DNA of 64,000 nt from Cytospora piceicola (GCA_023375675.1 JALQBC010000033.1:62001-126000); one strand, 5' to 3'; counted from the first letter of the stretch, positions 1 through 11,664 are shown. Translations and numbers: made by a program. Notes: a model not told the origin generated them from the letters alone.

Positions 1-752
1 CTGCTGCCACCGCCACCTCCATCAGCTCTGCTGCCGCCGCCACTTCTACATCCTCATCCTCATCCTCTTCGTCTTCATCCAGCTCAAGCAGCGGTGTGAC
101 CGAGTTCACCTCCTGGGACGACTACTGCTCGTCCTCTTCCAAGAAGCGAGCCACCTCCGCTGAGATCCTGTACGCTGGCAACACTGGTGATGACAGCGAC
201 TATGGCTGCAACATTATGCTTCTGGGCAACTCTGAACTTGCCTCCGAGTACAACAACACCGTCAAGTTCTACGGTGGGTCATCCGATATGTTCTGCCTCG
301 TCTGGAACAAGATCGGCTCTGATGGCGGCGTTGACGGCTTCTTCATCGCCGACACCGCCCACACCTTCACCCTGCCTGCTGGTGCCGAGCAGTACGTCGC
401 TCTAGACTCTAACACCCAGGGAGGTGGTGCCTGCGTCACTGGTACCAGCCTGACCGACGTTCTCACCACAAGCTATGGCGAAATCGGCATGACCTGGGTT
501 GAGTGGGACGCTGAGAACACGAGCAATGATGGCTGGTCCGGTGCCGACGCCTCTTGCATTGTTGCCCAGACGGCAGGTCTCGAGGTCACCGGTCTGGAGG
601 TCTGCCTGGAGGATGACTCTTCCTCCTGCTCCAGTATCTCCGCCGGCGCTACCTCGGTCAAGAACGCCTACACATCCGATCTCGTTGATGCCGATGGCAT
701 TGGTGTCCAGAACGCCGGTCCCCTCAAGATCACCGTCAACCTCGGTTACTAA
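1..752 (+). CDS. Asp f 4-like secreted protein, C-terminal part (5' end outside window)
   Basis: The frame is open from the window edge (first full codon at base 3) to the TAA at 750-752, so the start lies upstream. The visible N-terminal part is a linker of Ala, Thr and Ser (about 30 residues), typical of O-glycosylated spacers in fungal secreted proteins. A compact domain of about 215 residues follows, with spaced cysteines and motifs such as SAEILYAGNTG, YGCNIMLL, VWNKIG.DGG..GFF and WSGADASC. This pattern resembles the conserved domain of the Asp f 4 family of secreted fungal allergens, whose biochemical role is not established. No intron is visible. The family call is from memory of the motif pattern, so it is moderately sure. 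That it is a secreted or wall-associated protein is more certain than its exact family. Confidence 0.6.
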   Translation, partial: AATATSISSAAAATSTSSSSSSSSSSSSSSGVTEFTSWDDYCSSSSKKRATSAEILYAGNTGDDSDYGCNIMLLGNSELASEYNNTVKFYGGSSDMFCLVWNKIGSDGGVDGFFIADTAHTFTLPAGAEQYVALDSNTQGGGACVTGTSLTDVLTTSYGEIGMTWVEWDAENTSNDGWSGADASCIVAQTAGLEVTGLEVCLEDDSSSCSSISAGATSVKNAYTSDLVDADGIGVQNAGPLKITVNLGY

Positions 753-2415
753 GCGAGTTCGCTCCTCTGATAACTATCTCGCACTTGAGTGGCTACCTGC
801 TGGTCGTTTTGTTTCCGCATATATATATCCCTTTCAAGTCGACGGTTGGGGAGTGTATGTTCCCTGTCAACCTAACTTGTTGCCATCTACGATGACGAGT
901 ATATGAGCGAAACGGTCACGCGCCCACCGGGGCCAACTGCTCTTTGCACTAGGATCTGACACAAGGACAGCTCTTGTCATACTCGCACTATACCATTTAC
1001 CCATTCCCATATGATACCACCGACCAAGCCTTTTGGCGCTTGGGACGACGTTTCCTTTATTGTGTTGGTTCGAAGAGAACAGGGGACTGGAGATCAATTG
1101 GACTCCCGTGGGCTCTTCAGGTTCACAGCGCAGGGTTACTTCTCGATACAAATTTTTTCAGGCGTACAAATCATACATTGGCTGGCTGGCTGGTTCTACA
1201 ACCCATGGAATGCAGAAGAAATCATTTATATAGTGTTTATTGATGTCATTTTTGTCTCGAGACTCAAGTTTGAACAAGAGGAGCTTTTCTCCCGTCCCAA
1301 GAAGCATGTAATTATGTACTTTCTTGAATCGTCATCTCGCGGGGGGTTAACCTGTCCGATCAACATCCCTCACTCGTATCTCTGCCGTGCCATATCCCCT
1401 CCAACGACCCGCCGCCCCATTTACATACTGATTGCAGTTGTGAAAAATAAACAACCCCGGGTTCCATGCAGCCTTCCATGTAAGCAAGTAGGTCGATATT
1501 GGCTCGGTTTGAAACAACAAAAGTCGTCTGCGCGGCCACGTTTCCGTCATGCTCATTGCTGGAGCGCAAGCGGCGTTAAGCCCTAAAGCTACCTAGGTAC
1601 CCAGGTAGGTAGCCAGCCAGTCCAGTTACTGGTCAGCCAGGCCAGTCCCAAGTGCCATAAATAACCCGGCGCAGTTGGTGTCTCACTTCTGTACCACCCG
1701 CGATTCAGCACATGAGCTGCGAGATGGTGGCGGGTGATCCCGTGCCCTTGGCTTGATCGACCACACCGGAACTGGTTGACTGCTCGCTGGCGACCCATTC
1801 CTGATCAAAGGTAACCACTGCACCTGCATCCTTATTGGTATCATGTTTGTCCTTGCCTCCAGCCGCACTCCGTCTTCCACGCCGCGCGCAGTCTGTCGTA
1901 GTCTGGGCGCCTACACTATGATCTGCCCTTCCCCACTTATTTCATAGGGGTTGTTTTGGTTGGTCGTTTCAAAGTTAGGCGCCTCGTGCTCAGTGTCCTC
2001 TAAATATCAAACTGCGCCTATGTCACCAATCCATTGAGGCGTAGTTTGGGCGGCAATAGAGGGTCACCAGCTGCCAATTAGTGGCTGACACGCAGCTCCA
2101 AGTGGTGACCGACCTCGATCAAAGCGGTCGAGCCTGTGCTCGATTAGCGATGTTTGCGAATATTCCAGCTTGTGTATTCAAGCTTGACTTACCAGCGCTA
2201 AAGACTGAGTAGATCAGACGCAATTAGGAGCCATAGGAGCAATGGGAATGGTTGTCGAAGAAAGGATATTAACTCCCATCCATGTGTGGATCACAGGCCT
2301 TTACGATAGCAAGGGAGGAGATGTGCTGACAGTGGCTTTTTTTGGAGCTGCCTTCTTCATCCAGGCCATATGGTGGTAATCACAGTCTCCCACTGCCTGT
2401 GCACCATCCCTCCGC
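753..2415. other. Intergenic region, no gene supported
   Basis: About 1.7 kb between the Asp f 4-like gene and the 3' end of the dioxygenase gene on the other strand. Open frames here are short and resemble no family known to me. A palindromic CCTAGGTA-type cluster lies at about 1588-1613, one of several such clusters in intergenic parts of this window. Confidence 0.6.
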
Positions 2416-3918
2416 CTAATGAATATTCTCCTCCTCCACACTCCCGTACCGTGACACAGGCTGTTCGTCCAGTGCGCCCTCTTTGCCGAGCCTTACAATG
2501 GCGCTGGCCAGAGTCTGCATATCTATGTACCCTCCCCGCAGGTGCCGAAGCCCAGCCGACGTGTCGAACTTTGTCCGACCATGCAGGATCCGCTGATTGT
2601 CGAACAATACGCATTCGCCGGGCCGCAAGCGATACTGCAACATATTCGCAGGCGCTTCCAGTGTGTCCCTGAAGGTTCTCGCTGCCTCACGCCAACTATG
2701 GAGTCTGCCATGCCCGATCTCACCAAAGTCTGGATCAAAGGGCCCTTGGAAGGGAGGCGACCAGTTGACCTTGGAAGGAGAACCGCTTTCCTCCTGCACA
2801 ATTATATGTCGCTGGTCATTGTAGAAGTTCCCGTTCCTGGTGTAGTGATAGTTCACATACTCCTTGGCCAGTACGCTATATTGTTCTTCGTGTGTGGCCT
2901 TCAGTTCCACTGCAGTTCGCAGGCCATCGCTGAAGAGCGATTCGCCCCCTTCGCATTCGTTCTTGAGACAATGTAGCAGCTGGATCTTTGGTGTCTCCTT
3001 CCAGTAGAGTAAGTCCTGGTGGAGGCAGAGAAACTCATTGGTATACGCAACGTTTTCCGCATTGGGCTTGGAGATGACGTCCCATGTAAGTCCATAGAAT
3101 GTTAGCTGCAGATTGCCGATCTTGCTTGCAATATCTTGGACGGCGTCGTGAGACTCGGGTACACCTCTGACAAAGATGAGACCCCATGTACTCAGGTCCA
3201 TGATAGCCTTTGCGAATGCCTCACCGCCTGAAATCCAGTCCTCATAGTTGATGAACCGGGCGTCCATATCATCTTCGTAACGCGACTTGTCCCAGAGTAT
3301 TGGCTGCGGGGTGAAGCGCCAGCGGCCCTGGAGCCCACTACGCAATACCACAATCTGATGAAGGAGATCCAGAGGGTATGTGGATGTATGGCTGCCGCCA
3401 ATCAAGGAATCATTCGCCCACACCACTTCCAGGTCACCGCTGTCGGTGACCTTACAGCTTTCCACTTGAGGGTCTGGGTCGATATCGCAAGTGGCGAACC
3501 TCTTCTGACCCGAGGACACACTCACGCACTTGTCGCATGAACAAGCGTCCCGGAACCACAAGGTAGAAAGTTGGACCGGAGTTACGGTATGAGGGTGCTC
3601 GAAGCTCACTTCTATGTGGCTCTTGGTCTTGGTTGCCCGGGTAAGACGACCGAGCTGTGCCGGAGATGATGGGACCGCTTCAGCTGGCACGCCATCGCCC
3701 AGACCCGAAGACGTCTTGTTCGAGGGCAGAGACCGACGCTTCTGGGATGACTTGGAGGAGTTGTAACGAGAGGGGGAACATGGGGTGAGAGGGAGGATCA
3801 GTCGCGGAGCAGGACTGGGCCTGCCTTGCGATCGGCCAAGGGCTCCTAGACGTTGTTGTTGTAGTTGTCCACGCAGCAGCAGCGGCAGACTGGCGACGAT
3901 TCGATTACGGTATGACAT
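2416..3918 (-). CDS. Gamma-butyrobetaine dioxygenase-like Fe(II)/2-oxoglutarate oxygenase
   Basis: Single exon, 500 aa from the ATG at 3918; an in-frame ATG at 3981 would add 21 residues. The first ~95 residues are rich in Arg, Ser and Leu and could be a mitochondrial presequence. Residues ~101-185 match the N-terminal zinc domain of the BBOX family: Cys126, Cys128 and Cys131 in CSCDKC plus a His near 177. The TauD-type double-stranded beta helix follows, with the iron triad H300-x-D302 (LHQDLLYW) and H446 (ILHGRTKF). Known family members hydroxylate gamma-butyrobetaine or trimethyllysine in carnitine synthesis. The sequence cannot tell these apart, and paralogues act in secondary metabolism. 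The next gene upstream on the same strand is an NRPS-like protein ending 354 bp away, so a biosynthetic role is a reasonable alternative. Confidence 0.85.
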   Translation of the reverse strand: MSYRNRIVASLPLLLRGQLQQQRLGALGRSQGRPSPAPRLILPLTPCSPSRYNSSKSSQKRRSLPSNKTSSGLGDGVPAEAVPSSPAQLGRLTRATKTKSHIEVSFEHPHTVTPVQLSTLWFRDACSCDKCVSVSSGQKRFATCDIDPDPQVESCKVTDSGDLEVVWANDSLIGGSHTSTYPLDLLHQIVVLRSGLQGRWRFTPQPILWDKSRYEDDMDARFINYEDWISGGEAFAKAIMDLSTWGLIFVRGVPESHDAVQDIASKIGNLQLTFYGLTWDVISKPNAENVAYTNEFLCLHQDLLYWKETPKIQLLHCLKNECEGGESLFSDGLRTAVELKATHEEQYSVLAKEYVNYHYTRNGNFYNDQRHIIVQEESGSPSKVNWSPPFQGPFDPDFGEIGHGRLHSWREAARTFRDTLEAPANMLQYRLRPGECVLFDNQRILHGRTKFDTSAGLRHLRGGYIDMQTLASAIVRLGKEGALDEQPVSRYGSVEEENIH

Positions 3919-4272
3919 GCTGGGAAACTTAGTAGATATGTCACTGATAGTCGCACAGACTGAGACGACGTGAAGGTCCAATGCGTACTAAGGAGGGGTG
4001 TACGAAACGGAAAGCGAGACAGGTCCGTTCGTCCGACGATCATCCGGATGATATAAACAAGGTTAGGCTCAAGGGTTAGGGTTATGACTTGTCATCAGCT
4101 CCTTGACAAATTCCCCTCTTAGAACACCACATCAACAGATCGCCTGCTAAAGAATGGTCCAGAACGGGCTTGCCTCACATGTGCACTCAACCAGGTAAAA
4201 CCTTGGCAGCTGACTTTGAAATACAAGCAAGAAGCATACAAACATACATGAGACTATAGATATGTACTCAGA
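3919..4272. other. Spacer between two minus-strand genes
   Basis: This 354-bp gap must hold the promoter of the dioxygenase and the 3' end of the NRPS-like gene. I see no further gene or clear element. Confidence 0.5.
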
Positions 4273-7200
4273 CTACTGGGCCCACACGGCTTTGAGCAAG
4301 TCATCAAGCGTGAGAGTGACCAGATCCTCCTGGTTCTCACACATGAATGTGAGGCAACGCAGCATCACTGCTAAGAGACTGACCGGGTAGCCATTGTTGT
4401 TCCGCCACTCCGCATGATCGCCCCTCTCACCATCGAGCAACATCAGAGTATCAACGCCGAGACGCATACCAACGATAGACACTATTGATGTAATCTCGGC
4501 GGAGAGAGTCTCTCGGTCAGCCTCGATGACCTTCGACCACGCGCTGCCGGTCGTGAATTCACGCCATACAAATGTGGGCGCTGACACCTCCAAGCCTCCA
4601 CACGCATCCGGGTGGTAGTGCTGCGCAGTGTTGGCGATCTTGAGCGAGGCCTGCTGCAAGTGCAGCCACAAGGACTGCTGGGCGAGGGATAAAACCGAGT
4701 AGAAAGGCACCATGCTGAGGCCGTAGCCGCGGAGCTGCTCGCTGTTGGGGATATGAGGGATGACCCCGGACCGCACCCCTATGCCGTAGACAAAGCAGAC
4801 GGATTTGGGCACTTCACGTGTGCCCTGATATTCGAACGCGGCTATGGCCAGCGGCATAATCGCCTGGACCAGATTCGGCGCTGTCATTGCCGTGAGGAGG
4901 GTCAAGCCTTTGATGTCCCCTTTCCACACGCTTGCCTTCAACCCCGGATCTTCGTTGACACAGAATCGGGTAATTGCATGCATGTCCGTTGCGTCCGGGA
5001 GGTCGCCATGTCCTCGTTTTTCAGTGAGGCCATGACTCTTGCTTTCATTGTGCCAGTACCTCATCCGACTGGCGTAATTATCCTTTCTGCTTCGGAGCAG
5101 GGTCCTGATCCACCCGGACGAGGGTATGGGCACTTGAGGCAGGTTATCTATAGTTGCCTCCCCGAGATACAGCTTGACAACGTTGTCGCGCATCATGGAG
5201 CGGGATGTGTTATCTGTTAAGATATGGGTCTCCGCCGTGTATAGCCCATGGCATATCTCGCCCGCCTCTCCGGGCCAGTTGACGAGGATTACTTTCTGCA
5301 ACATAACGTTAGCTTTTGCGAAAACGCCCACGGTGCCGTGGGAAGTTCATAAGTACTCACCCAGGCGCGGATACCAGGCTTGTATCGCATGCTGTCATGC
5401 TCCGCCTGGAGCATGTCAAGTGCCGCTTGTTTGGAGGCTGCAGACCATTCCTGCCAGTCAAGTGGCACTACGCCGGGCTTCGCGATGACATGCAGCCATG
5501 TATCGGTGCCCGGAACGACCGCCATGAAGGAGCGTGGCATCTAACGAGAACTAGCTCAGCTTCCGACCTGCATCGAGCGGCCTCATATTCACTGGGAGGA
5601 AACTCACCGGCTCGACCTTGGCCACCTCTTTGAAAGCCCACTTCAGTCTCTCTAAGTTCACTGTGGGCTTGATCGGTGCACCCATTGTCACCCAGCTCAC
5701 TTGCGTATCTTTAAGGTTCCACCTTGAGGTGACAGCTACGTTGTGGTACGCTTGCTGCTCTGGGGATAGAGGAAGAACCTCTTCAAATTGGTCAAGCTCC
5801 AGTCCTGTCTGCCTTGCAACATTCTCCAAGACAACGTCCAGGGATGGCAGACCCTCCTCTTCCTCGAGAATTTCTTGCAGCACGGAGAAGGGAGCCGGCA
5901 TATCGACCTGCTTGTTGCTGCTGCCGGCAATAGCTACAGATGGCAGCCCGCCTACCGAGTATGAATCGGCGCATATCTCGATGACTCGCTGGACGGTAGG
6001 ATTAAGAATGACATCGGACATGTCGATGCTGTAGCCCAGCCGACGAAGGTTGCCCAGCATTCTCGACAGGCTCATTGAGTCGGCACCCAGCTCTAGGAGT
6101 GTAGTCTCAGGTTTAACAGTTGCTTGGTCAACACGCAATGCCTCGGCGACTGTCAGCCTGATGCGTTCGGGAAGGTTAGTCGTATCTTCTCCCTCTCGCT
6201 TTGCAAGACTTCCCGACGATCCGCTCGAACGAGCCAGCTTCTTCGACAGCTGCACACGCTGGATCTTGCCAGTAGGGCCTTTCGGGATCTTGCCGTCGAA
6301 GAAATGGATACGCTTCGGTATCTTGAACGCCGCAAGTCGCTGCTCCAGAAGCCGTTGGATGCTACCCTCTTCACGCAGGTAGGCAGGGGCACCCTCGTCA
6401 AGAACAATGGCTGCTTCAACTTCCTGATGGAAGAAGTCGTCGGGGACCGAGAAGCAGGCCGCTTCTCTGATATGCGGAGCAGCACATAGCATCATGGCCT
6501 CATCGACCTCCAGAGGCGATATTTTCTCTCCGCCGCGATTGATGATCTCGGATCTGCGACCGACGATCCGCAAATGGCCTTCATTGTCGAGATAACCAAT
6601 GTCGCCAGTTCGGAACCAGCGAACTCCATCTGTGCCTGTGAAGAAGGCCTTCGAGTTGGCTTCGGGGTTGCCAAGGTAGCCCCTCGTGACCGAGGGTCCT
6701 GTGATACATACCTCGCCCTCCGATTCGGCCGGTAGTGGACTGAGTGCGGCCATGTCATCGCTATATATGGCTAATTGAACAGTGCCTGCTGCCTTCCCCA
6801 CGGAGCCAGGCTGAGAATCGCTCGGGATATTTGTTGTCATTTGATGAGCGTTCTCTGTGCCGGGCGAAGCCATCATCGTCAGTCAAGGTATACATATAAC
6901 TCATAGTACGTCGAGTTAACCACCCACCTGTCATGGCGTACGCCTCGAGTACGGGACACTGAAAGACCTCCTGCAAGGTCTTGAAGGTCGAGGGCAACAA
7001 AGGCGACGAACAACTGCGCAGGAACTTGATGCCCAACCCCGGGCCAGCCTTGGGCGCATGAAGGAGAATCTGCAGCGCCGAAGGAGTGCCCGAGAGCCAG
7101 GAGCACTTCAGGGCAGTGAACTCCGTCCAAGTTATTCCCGCATCAAACTTGTTGGGAACGACAACACTGCCACCTGAGACAAGAGGGGCGAGCAGGCTGG

Positions 7201-8002
7201 CCACAATTCCGTGGATGTGGAAGAGAACCTGGATCAGGTACCCCCGGTCTTCCGTACCGATGTCATACGAGGCGGCAACATTGCGCGCGCTACACGCGAG
7301 ATTGGCGTGGGACAGTGGGACAGCCTTTGGCGTGCCAGTTGTGCCTGATGTGTGCAGTATCAAGCATATAGTGTCGGGCGTAGGAGCAGGAACAGGGTCA
7401 TCGCCGTTGCCGCCGAGTTCTTCAGTGTTCGTACCATTGCCAGTACCCTCGTCGGCCTGGGGGACCCCCTTGACACTCAGAGACAGTGACCCGCCCCCTT
7501 CCCCTTCTTTGATGACTATATCCAGTGAACATACTGGGATGCCCAGCTGTCGAGCCGCCACGATACCGGGGAATGACTCATTTGCATTGGGCTCATCTAC
7601 TACCAAAACCCCTGCCTTGGTGTCACTGAGGTAGAACTGCAAGCGCCTATCAGTCGCACGAATGTATCCAGAGGCCAGATGTCGGATCTTTCAACGCACC
7701 TCATACTCCGGAACAGTATAGGCAGGGTTCATCGGGGCAGCAATAGCACCCCTGGTCGTCACACCCAGGAATGCGAGGACAAACGGGAGGCCGTTAGGCA
7801 GTGCCATGGCCACAACTTGTTGACCTTCTATACCGATAGCATCATGCTTACGATGAGCTTGGATGCCATCGGCAGCCTCCAGGCAGATCTGCTTCAGTTC
7901 GGTCCGCGAGAGTGTCCTGTTCCCGAGAGCCGGCGAAACGACGGCAGTAGCGTCGTTATTCTCAGTTTCAAAGACAAGCTGGGGAAGTGTGAATTGAGCC
8001 AT
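4273..8002 (-). CDS. NRPS-like protein: adenylation, carrier, degenerate condensation-like domain
   Basis: Five exons: 7700-8002, 6928-7636, 5608-6854, 5361-5540 and 4273-5295. Introns are 63-73 nt with GT-AG ends, and the spliced frame gives 1153 aa. Residues 1-~545 form an acyl-CoA-synthetase/adenylation domain: A3 motif TSGTTGTPKAV near 197, YAMTE at the second splice junction, TGD near 420, RSEIINRGGEKI near 438-449, and the A10 lysine in GPTGKIQR near 533. Residues ~570-640 are a carrier domain with LGADSMSLS, phosphopantetheine serine ~597. The C-terminal ~450 residues begin like a condensation domain (LERLKWAFKEV) but lack a clean HHxxxDG. The A domain is nearer to Pcs60-type acyl ligases than to canonical amino-acid A domains, so the substrate may be a carboxylic acid. 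The dioxygenase gene follows it in the same orientation. Confidence 0.85.
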
Positions 8003-8588
8003 GGTCGTGAATGTTGACAGAAGGACGATCTGGATATACGGGGGTGAGTCGACACCGGGACTCAAGTAACTTATATCAGACCTAAGGGTCCCACTGTGAG
8101 GCGAACGCGGAAAAAACATACGAGACCGCACGCCAAGCAGCTGTTGGTCTACTGTGTGACGAAAACTACCCGGCTGTGCCGGTTGGAAAAGGGTCGATGA
8201 CCAACGGGTTAGCCTATTACGAGATTATCTCCAGTATCAAACCGATCCACATGCGTGCCAAGCCAATAGACACGGCCAAGGCTTCCCAGGGTTCCTACCA
8301 CGATATGTGCGTCCAAGGCACTACTCCACCAACGCAGAGCTTTCGTTACAGGGCATGACTAGGCACTGTACAGATACGACCCACCCATGGCTCTTGAAGG
8401 AAGAACTACGGTTTAGTAAGGCAGAGATAAGGACAAGTGCGTACAGTGATGCGTGACCCCCAGAACTAATTCCTTTCGCCGCTTGTAGGTGGCTGCTCGA
8501 AATAGTATTATCCCTGACCTATGACTTCGAAAGGATACATCAAACCAAGTGGAAGCCACGGAAATACACATTTCGCCCAGATTCCATC
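8003..8588. other. Intergenic region between NRPS-like and esterase genes
   Basis: 586 bp, holding the promoter of the NRPS-like gene and the 3' flank of the esterase gene. A reading frame runs upstream from the chosen NRPS-like start (in-frame ATG at 8131), but the protein from 8002 already begins with a normal acyl-ligase N terminus. I see no other gene. Confidence 0.5.
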
Positions 8589-9564
8589 TCAAGTGGTGGG
8601 GATTCCACTCCAGATCTCATCACTCAAAGTCTGGTTTGGCTTGATCCATTGAGCCAAACAACTTTCGTTCGATGGCTTCCACTGCACATCGCCAATAACG
8701 GGCGGATGGCCCAATATCAGGTCCGCTACCATTGTTCCAAACACCAAACTGCCATAGGCATTCAAGTGCGTCTCATCATCTTCATTCAGATCATACACCT
8801 GCGCAGACTCGTTGCCGATGATATCGACATACTGCAGAGACGCCTGGTTCAGATCAATGTACCACGTAGACGTGCTGTTAGCAGCCGCAATGGTGGCGAG
8901 ACGCTGGTCGGCAAGGTTGTCGGTTGCAATGTGCTCAGAAGTGAAACCACGTCTAGTGAGTGGGGTGACGAGGATCTGGAACAGACTCTCTCTGGTCAGA
9001 GTTTCGAAGGACTGCGTTGAAATTGCTGGATCGAAAGAACATACCGGAGTCCCACCAGCATCCTTCACCTCCGTCGCAAGGCCCTCCAGGTTGCTCTGGT
9101 ATTCACTCAGTGTTATGTTTGCCGAGGCCTTCTGGTCATTATGCCCGAACTGGTTTACGTCAGTATAGAAGCATTCTCCTGTCCTTCTCCCTCGACTCTG
9201 GTCCGCAATAGCATCTCAATGTACTCACCTGTATAGTAACGAACACACTATAGTCTATAGAGCTGTTCTGGACAGAACCGATCACATCCGACCAATCCCC
9301 CGACGCAACATACGACACTGTTGTTGCCCCGTTATGGCCGTAGTCGATGCCCCAAGCTGGATTCTGAAGGGTAGATAGAAACCCGATTCCCCATCCTCCG
9401 CCATTAGATGACTGCTTTGCTGTTGTGGAGTCTCCAGCGAGGAAAAAAGCAGGGGGTTGTGGTAGGCAGTTGACTTTTCCGTAGCTCTTGGAAAAGGGAA
9501 TGGTAGAAGCTGTTTGGAAAAGGAGTGCGAGGTAGAGGATGGACGGGGGGACCACGAACAACAT
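8589..9564 (-). CDS. Rhamnogalacturonan acetylesterase-like SGNH hydrolase (CE12-like), secreted
   Basis: Three exons: 9229-9564, 9045-9149 and 8589-8975; introns of 79 and 69 nt; 275 aa. A hydrophobic signal peptide (LFVVPPSILYLALLFQTAS) opens the protein. The SGNH blocks are in order: block I FLAGDSTTAKQ with the nucleophile Ser, a Gly-rich GWGIGF stretch, block III FGHNDQ exactly at the first splice junction, TPLTRR at the second, and block V DETHLNAYG with catalytic Asp and His. The layout matches CE12 enzymes that remove acetyl groups from the pectin rhamnogalacturonan backbone. Length is slightly above the ~230-250 residues usual for the mature enzyme, with an extra Asn/Trp-containing tail. 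No partner pectinase lies in the window. Confidence 0.85.
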
Positions 9565-10689
9565 GACTCCAAGTCAGACAAGATATTCGGCAGTTGTCCC
9601 TGGAAGCTGTGATAAGTGGACTATGATTTAGGAGTGACTGGCACGAAGAGTACGAAGATCAAGCAGAGTGTAAGAGTTTGTCAAGGAGTATACGGAGGGG
9701 AGCTGTTCCTAATTCCAATATACTACTACGCGTATAAATTGCATGGACTTATAATTGCAGTATAGGGTATTCTTTGGTGGAAGGTCGCTACCTTTAACAG
9801 GCAACACTTCTCGAATAATAATTGCACACGTGCTGATGTCCACTCACATTTGCGAAGCTTTCCAAGGTTGATTCTCGGTCTCATCGCCGCGCTCTGTGGA
9901 TCTTGTACAGAAGTCATCTTCCCACTGTGAAATAGTAACCAGCTGGGTGAGGGGATATCGACTGCACTGTAACCACACTACGTACTGAAGTACCTAGGTA
10001 GTTACCTACCCCCGTCGCACCGGAGGAGATAACTACAGACTTCCAGTACTTCTTCATCCAGCAAGGTGCAGTCCAGCACACCACATTTACTATCGAGTAC
10101 TTCATTAATTTCCACGGAAGAACATCCTCCGAATTTAAATGAGTGTTTTTTTTCCCCGTCCACCCGGCATCTCCTTAGCTATTATGAGCCACAACTGGAA
10201 CTGAGATAATCATCCGGAGCGTTTTCATCGACTTATGGCTTAATACTGACAGGTAGGGTAACCAGCAACAGAAAATACTCTCTACTACCCTAGGGTACCT
10301 ACATTTCGACACCCGGACTGCCAGCCATTTGCTTTTCATCTTTTTCATCACCGGCCACTCGCACCAATTCGCTTACCTGACCGTATGTACTGTCATCTCC
10401 ACCCAATTCGGGACAATAATGCCCGAATGTTTCCGTACCCAAGAAGATTTGACACCTAACGGAATGTTCCTGCTGATCGAGTGGTAATCTGGGCGGCGCC
10501 GTTCGGTCCTCCTTGGCTACTCCCTTGCTAATAACAACATAACACGCGCCGGTAGGTTGGAATCAAAGCGGCGAGGATGCCGATCATCAGCTTGGCAGTG
10601 CAGCCAAGGCTGACGGGAATATCGTCCCCTACAGTACATTAAAAACAACAGCTGAATTCGTTACACAGAACACCACAATGACGTCTATA
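9565..10689. other. Intergenic region upstream of the esterase
   Basis: About 1.1 kb without a supportable gene. It contains palindromic TACCTAGGTA/GTTACCTACC around 9989-10013 and CCCTAGGGTACCTAC around 10287-10302, plus an oligo-T tract near 10145. Base composition is still normal here; the RIPped block begins at 11,263. Confidence 0.5.
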
Positions 10690-10960
10690 CTATCATAGGA
10701 GGACAGGGGTAAGGGGCAATGACGTACAACTACAGTCGGCAGTTCTCTCTACTCTGGACGCATAGGCGAGCCGGACAATTTGCCAGATCATTAGAATCGG
10801 TATAACGAGAATGGTAGCGATGTGCAAGGCGCTGGCTGTTATCACGATGGCACCGCAACTGATACAGTGACCATCCGATATTATCATATCCCAGTTCTAT
10901 GCAATAGAGGTACACTGGAAGTTGCACGCGAAAAACAAGGCCATAGCCATGTAAAATGCG
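10690..10960 (-). pseudogene. Fragment of a PTH11-like (SAT4/rhodopsin-like) membrane protein
   Basis: Read on the minus strand, a short stretch carries the typical core of fungal PTH11-like seven-helix proteins: a phrase like FFACNFQCTSIA..NWDM, then DGHCI, then a helix ending LVIPILMIWQIVRL. In intact members these are the Cys-containing loop before helix 5 and the LPIP..W motif of that helix. An in-frame TAG stands where family members usually carry an aromatic residue in the 'PI.Y.W' position, and frames close on both sides. No other exon of such a gene is recognisable nearby. I read it as the relic of a gene lost beside the transposon block. Confidence rests on a short match. Confidence 0.5.
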
Positions 10961-11257
10961 CCAGCCCATTAGAAGTGGATGAAGCGTCGCGACACGAAGA
11001 TGTACCTATACAGTTAGAGGATACTGAACTTAATAGACGCCTTTGTAAAACAGTACGTTTTTACACCCGCAATGTTAAGCTGTGGGAACATAGGATGTTA
11101 GATAATTATAACCATAACTTAGAGGAGACAGGCTCTACCATCAACTCGGTTGCACGTAAGGCCTTTGGCGTAGCTGTTCTTTGTGAACATAAAGCTCACG
11201 CAGTGCGAGAGAGACTAACCCTCTACTTGCCCCCTTCGATGCCGCCACGTAAAATAA
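10961..11257. other. Boundary segment left of the transposon stack
   Basis: Normal to mildly AT-rich sequence. A plus-strand frame stays open from 10822 to 11265 but ends inside the LTR and shows no family signature. I see no supportable gene. Confidence 0.4.
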
Positions 11258-11262
11258 GGAGA
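11258..11262. repeat. Target-site duplication GGAGA, left copy (copia element)
   Basis: Five bases GGAGA immediately left of the left 150-bp LTR, matched by GGAGA at 29724-29728 immediately right of the right LTR. A 5-bp duplication is usual for LTR retrotransposons. Confidence 0.85.
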
Positions 11263-11412
11263 TAAGACGATCTAGAGCAAGGCACATCGAATAAAGCAAC
11301 TTAACTACTATTATACACTATTTACAATAGGCGTAGGAAGCTCCCTTATATAGACTATATTAGTAGTAAGCTCTATAATAGAGTAGGCCTAGATATACTT
11401 AAATATATAACA
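11263..11412 (-). repeat. Copia 3' LTR (left copy, 150 bp)
   Basis: Aligns without gaps to 29574-29723. I count about 23 differences, all transitions (C/T or G/A), the pattern expected from RIP rather than ordinary drift. Confidence 0.88.
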
Positions 11413-11659
11413 TACCCTTTAAACGATACTCGAATCGTTTACTATATATATCGTAAGCTTATTATTATAATATTTTAAATAATAATAAAAGAAATATAGC
11501 TATAAAAAGCTTTAATAGCTATAATAACGCTTCTGAATAGATATAATATAATAAAATAACGCTTACTATATACCTTTTAAGTGCTTTCTTTAAACTTATA
11601 AAAGCTTCTTTTCTTTCTACGTTATACCTTTCTATATTTTTCGAACTAACGAACCTATA

Positions 11660-11664
11660 TATAC

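Noticed and set aside
499..906. Plus-strand ORF of 135 aa overlapping the Asp f 4-like gene
   Set aside because: Out-of-frame shadow of the real coding sequence.
974..1586. Plus-strand frames of up to 191 aa
   Set aside because: No motif, no consistent composition, and overlapping frames on both strands; treated as intergenic.
8003..8131. Upstream in-frame ATG extending the NRPS-like protein by 43 residues
   Set aside because: The extension has no domain character, and the ATG at 8002 gives a normal acyl-ligase N terminus.
10822..11265. Plus-strand ORF of 147 aa left of the copia element
   Set aside because: It overlaps the PTH11-like relic on the other strand, ends inside the LTR and has no family resemblance.
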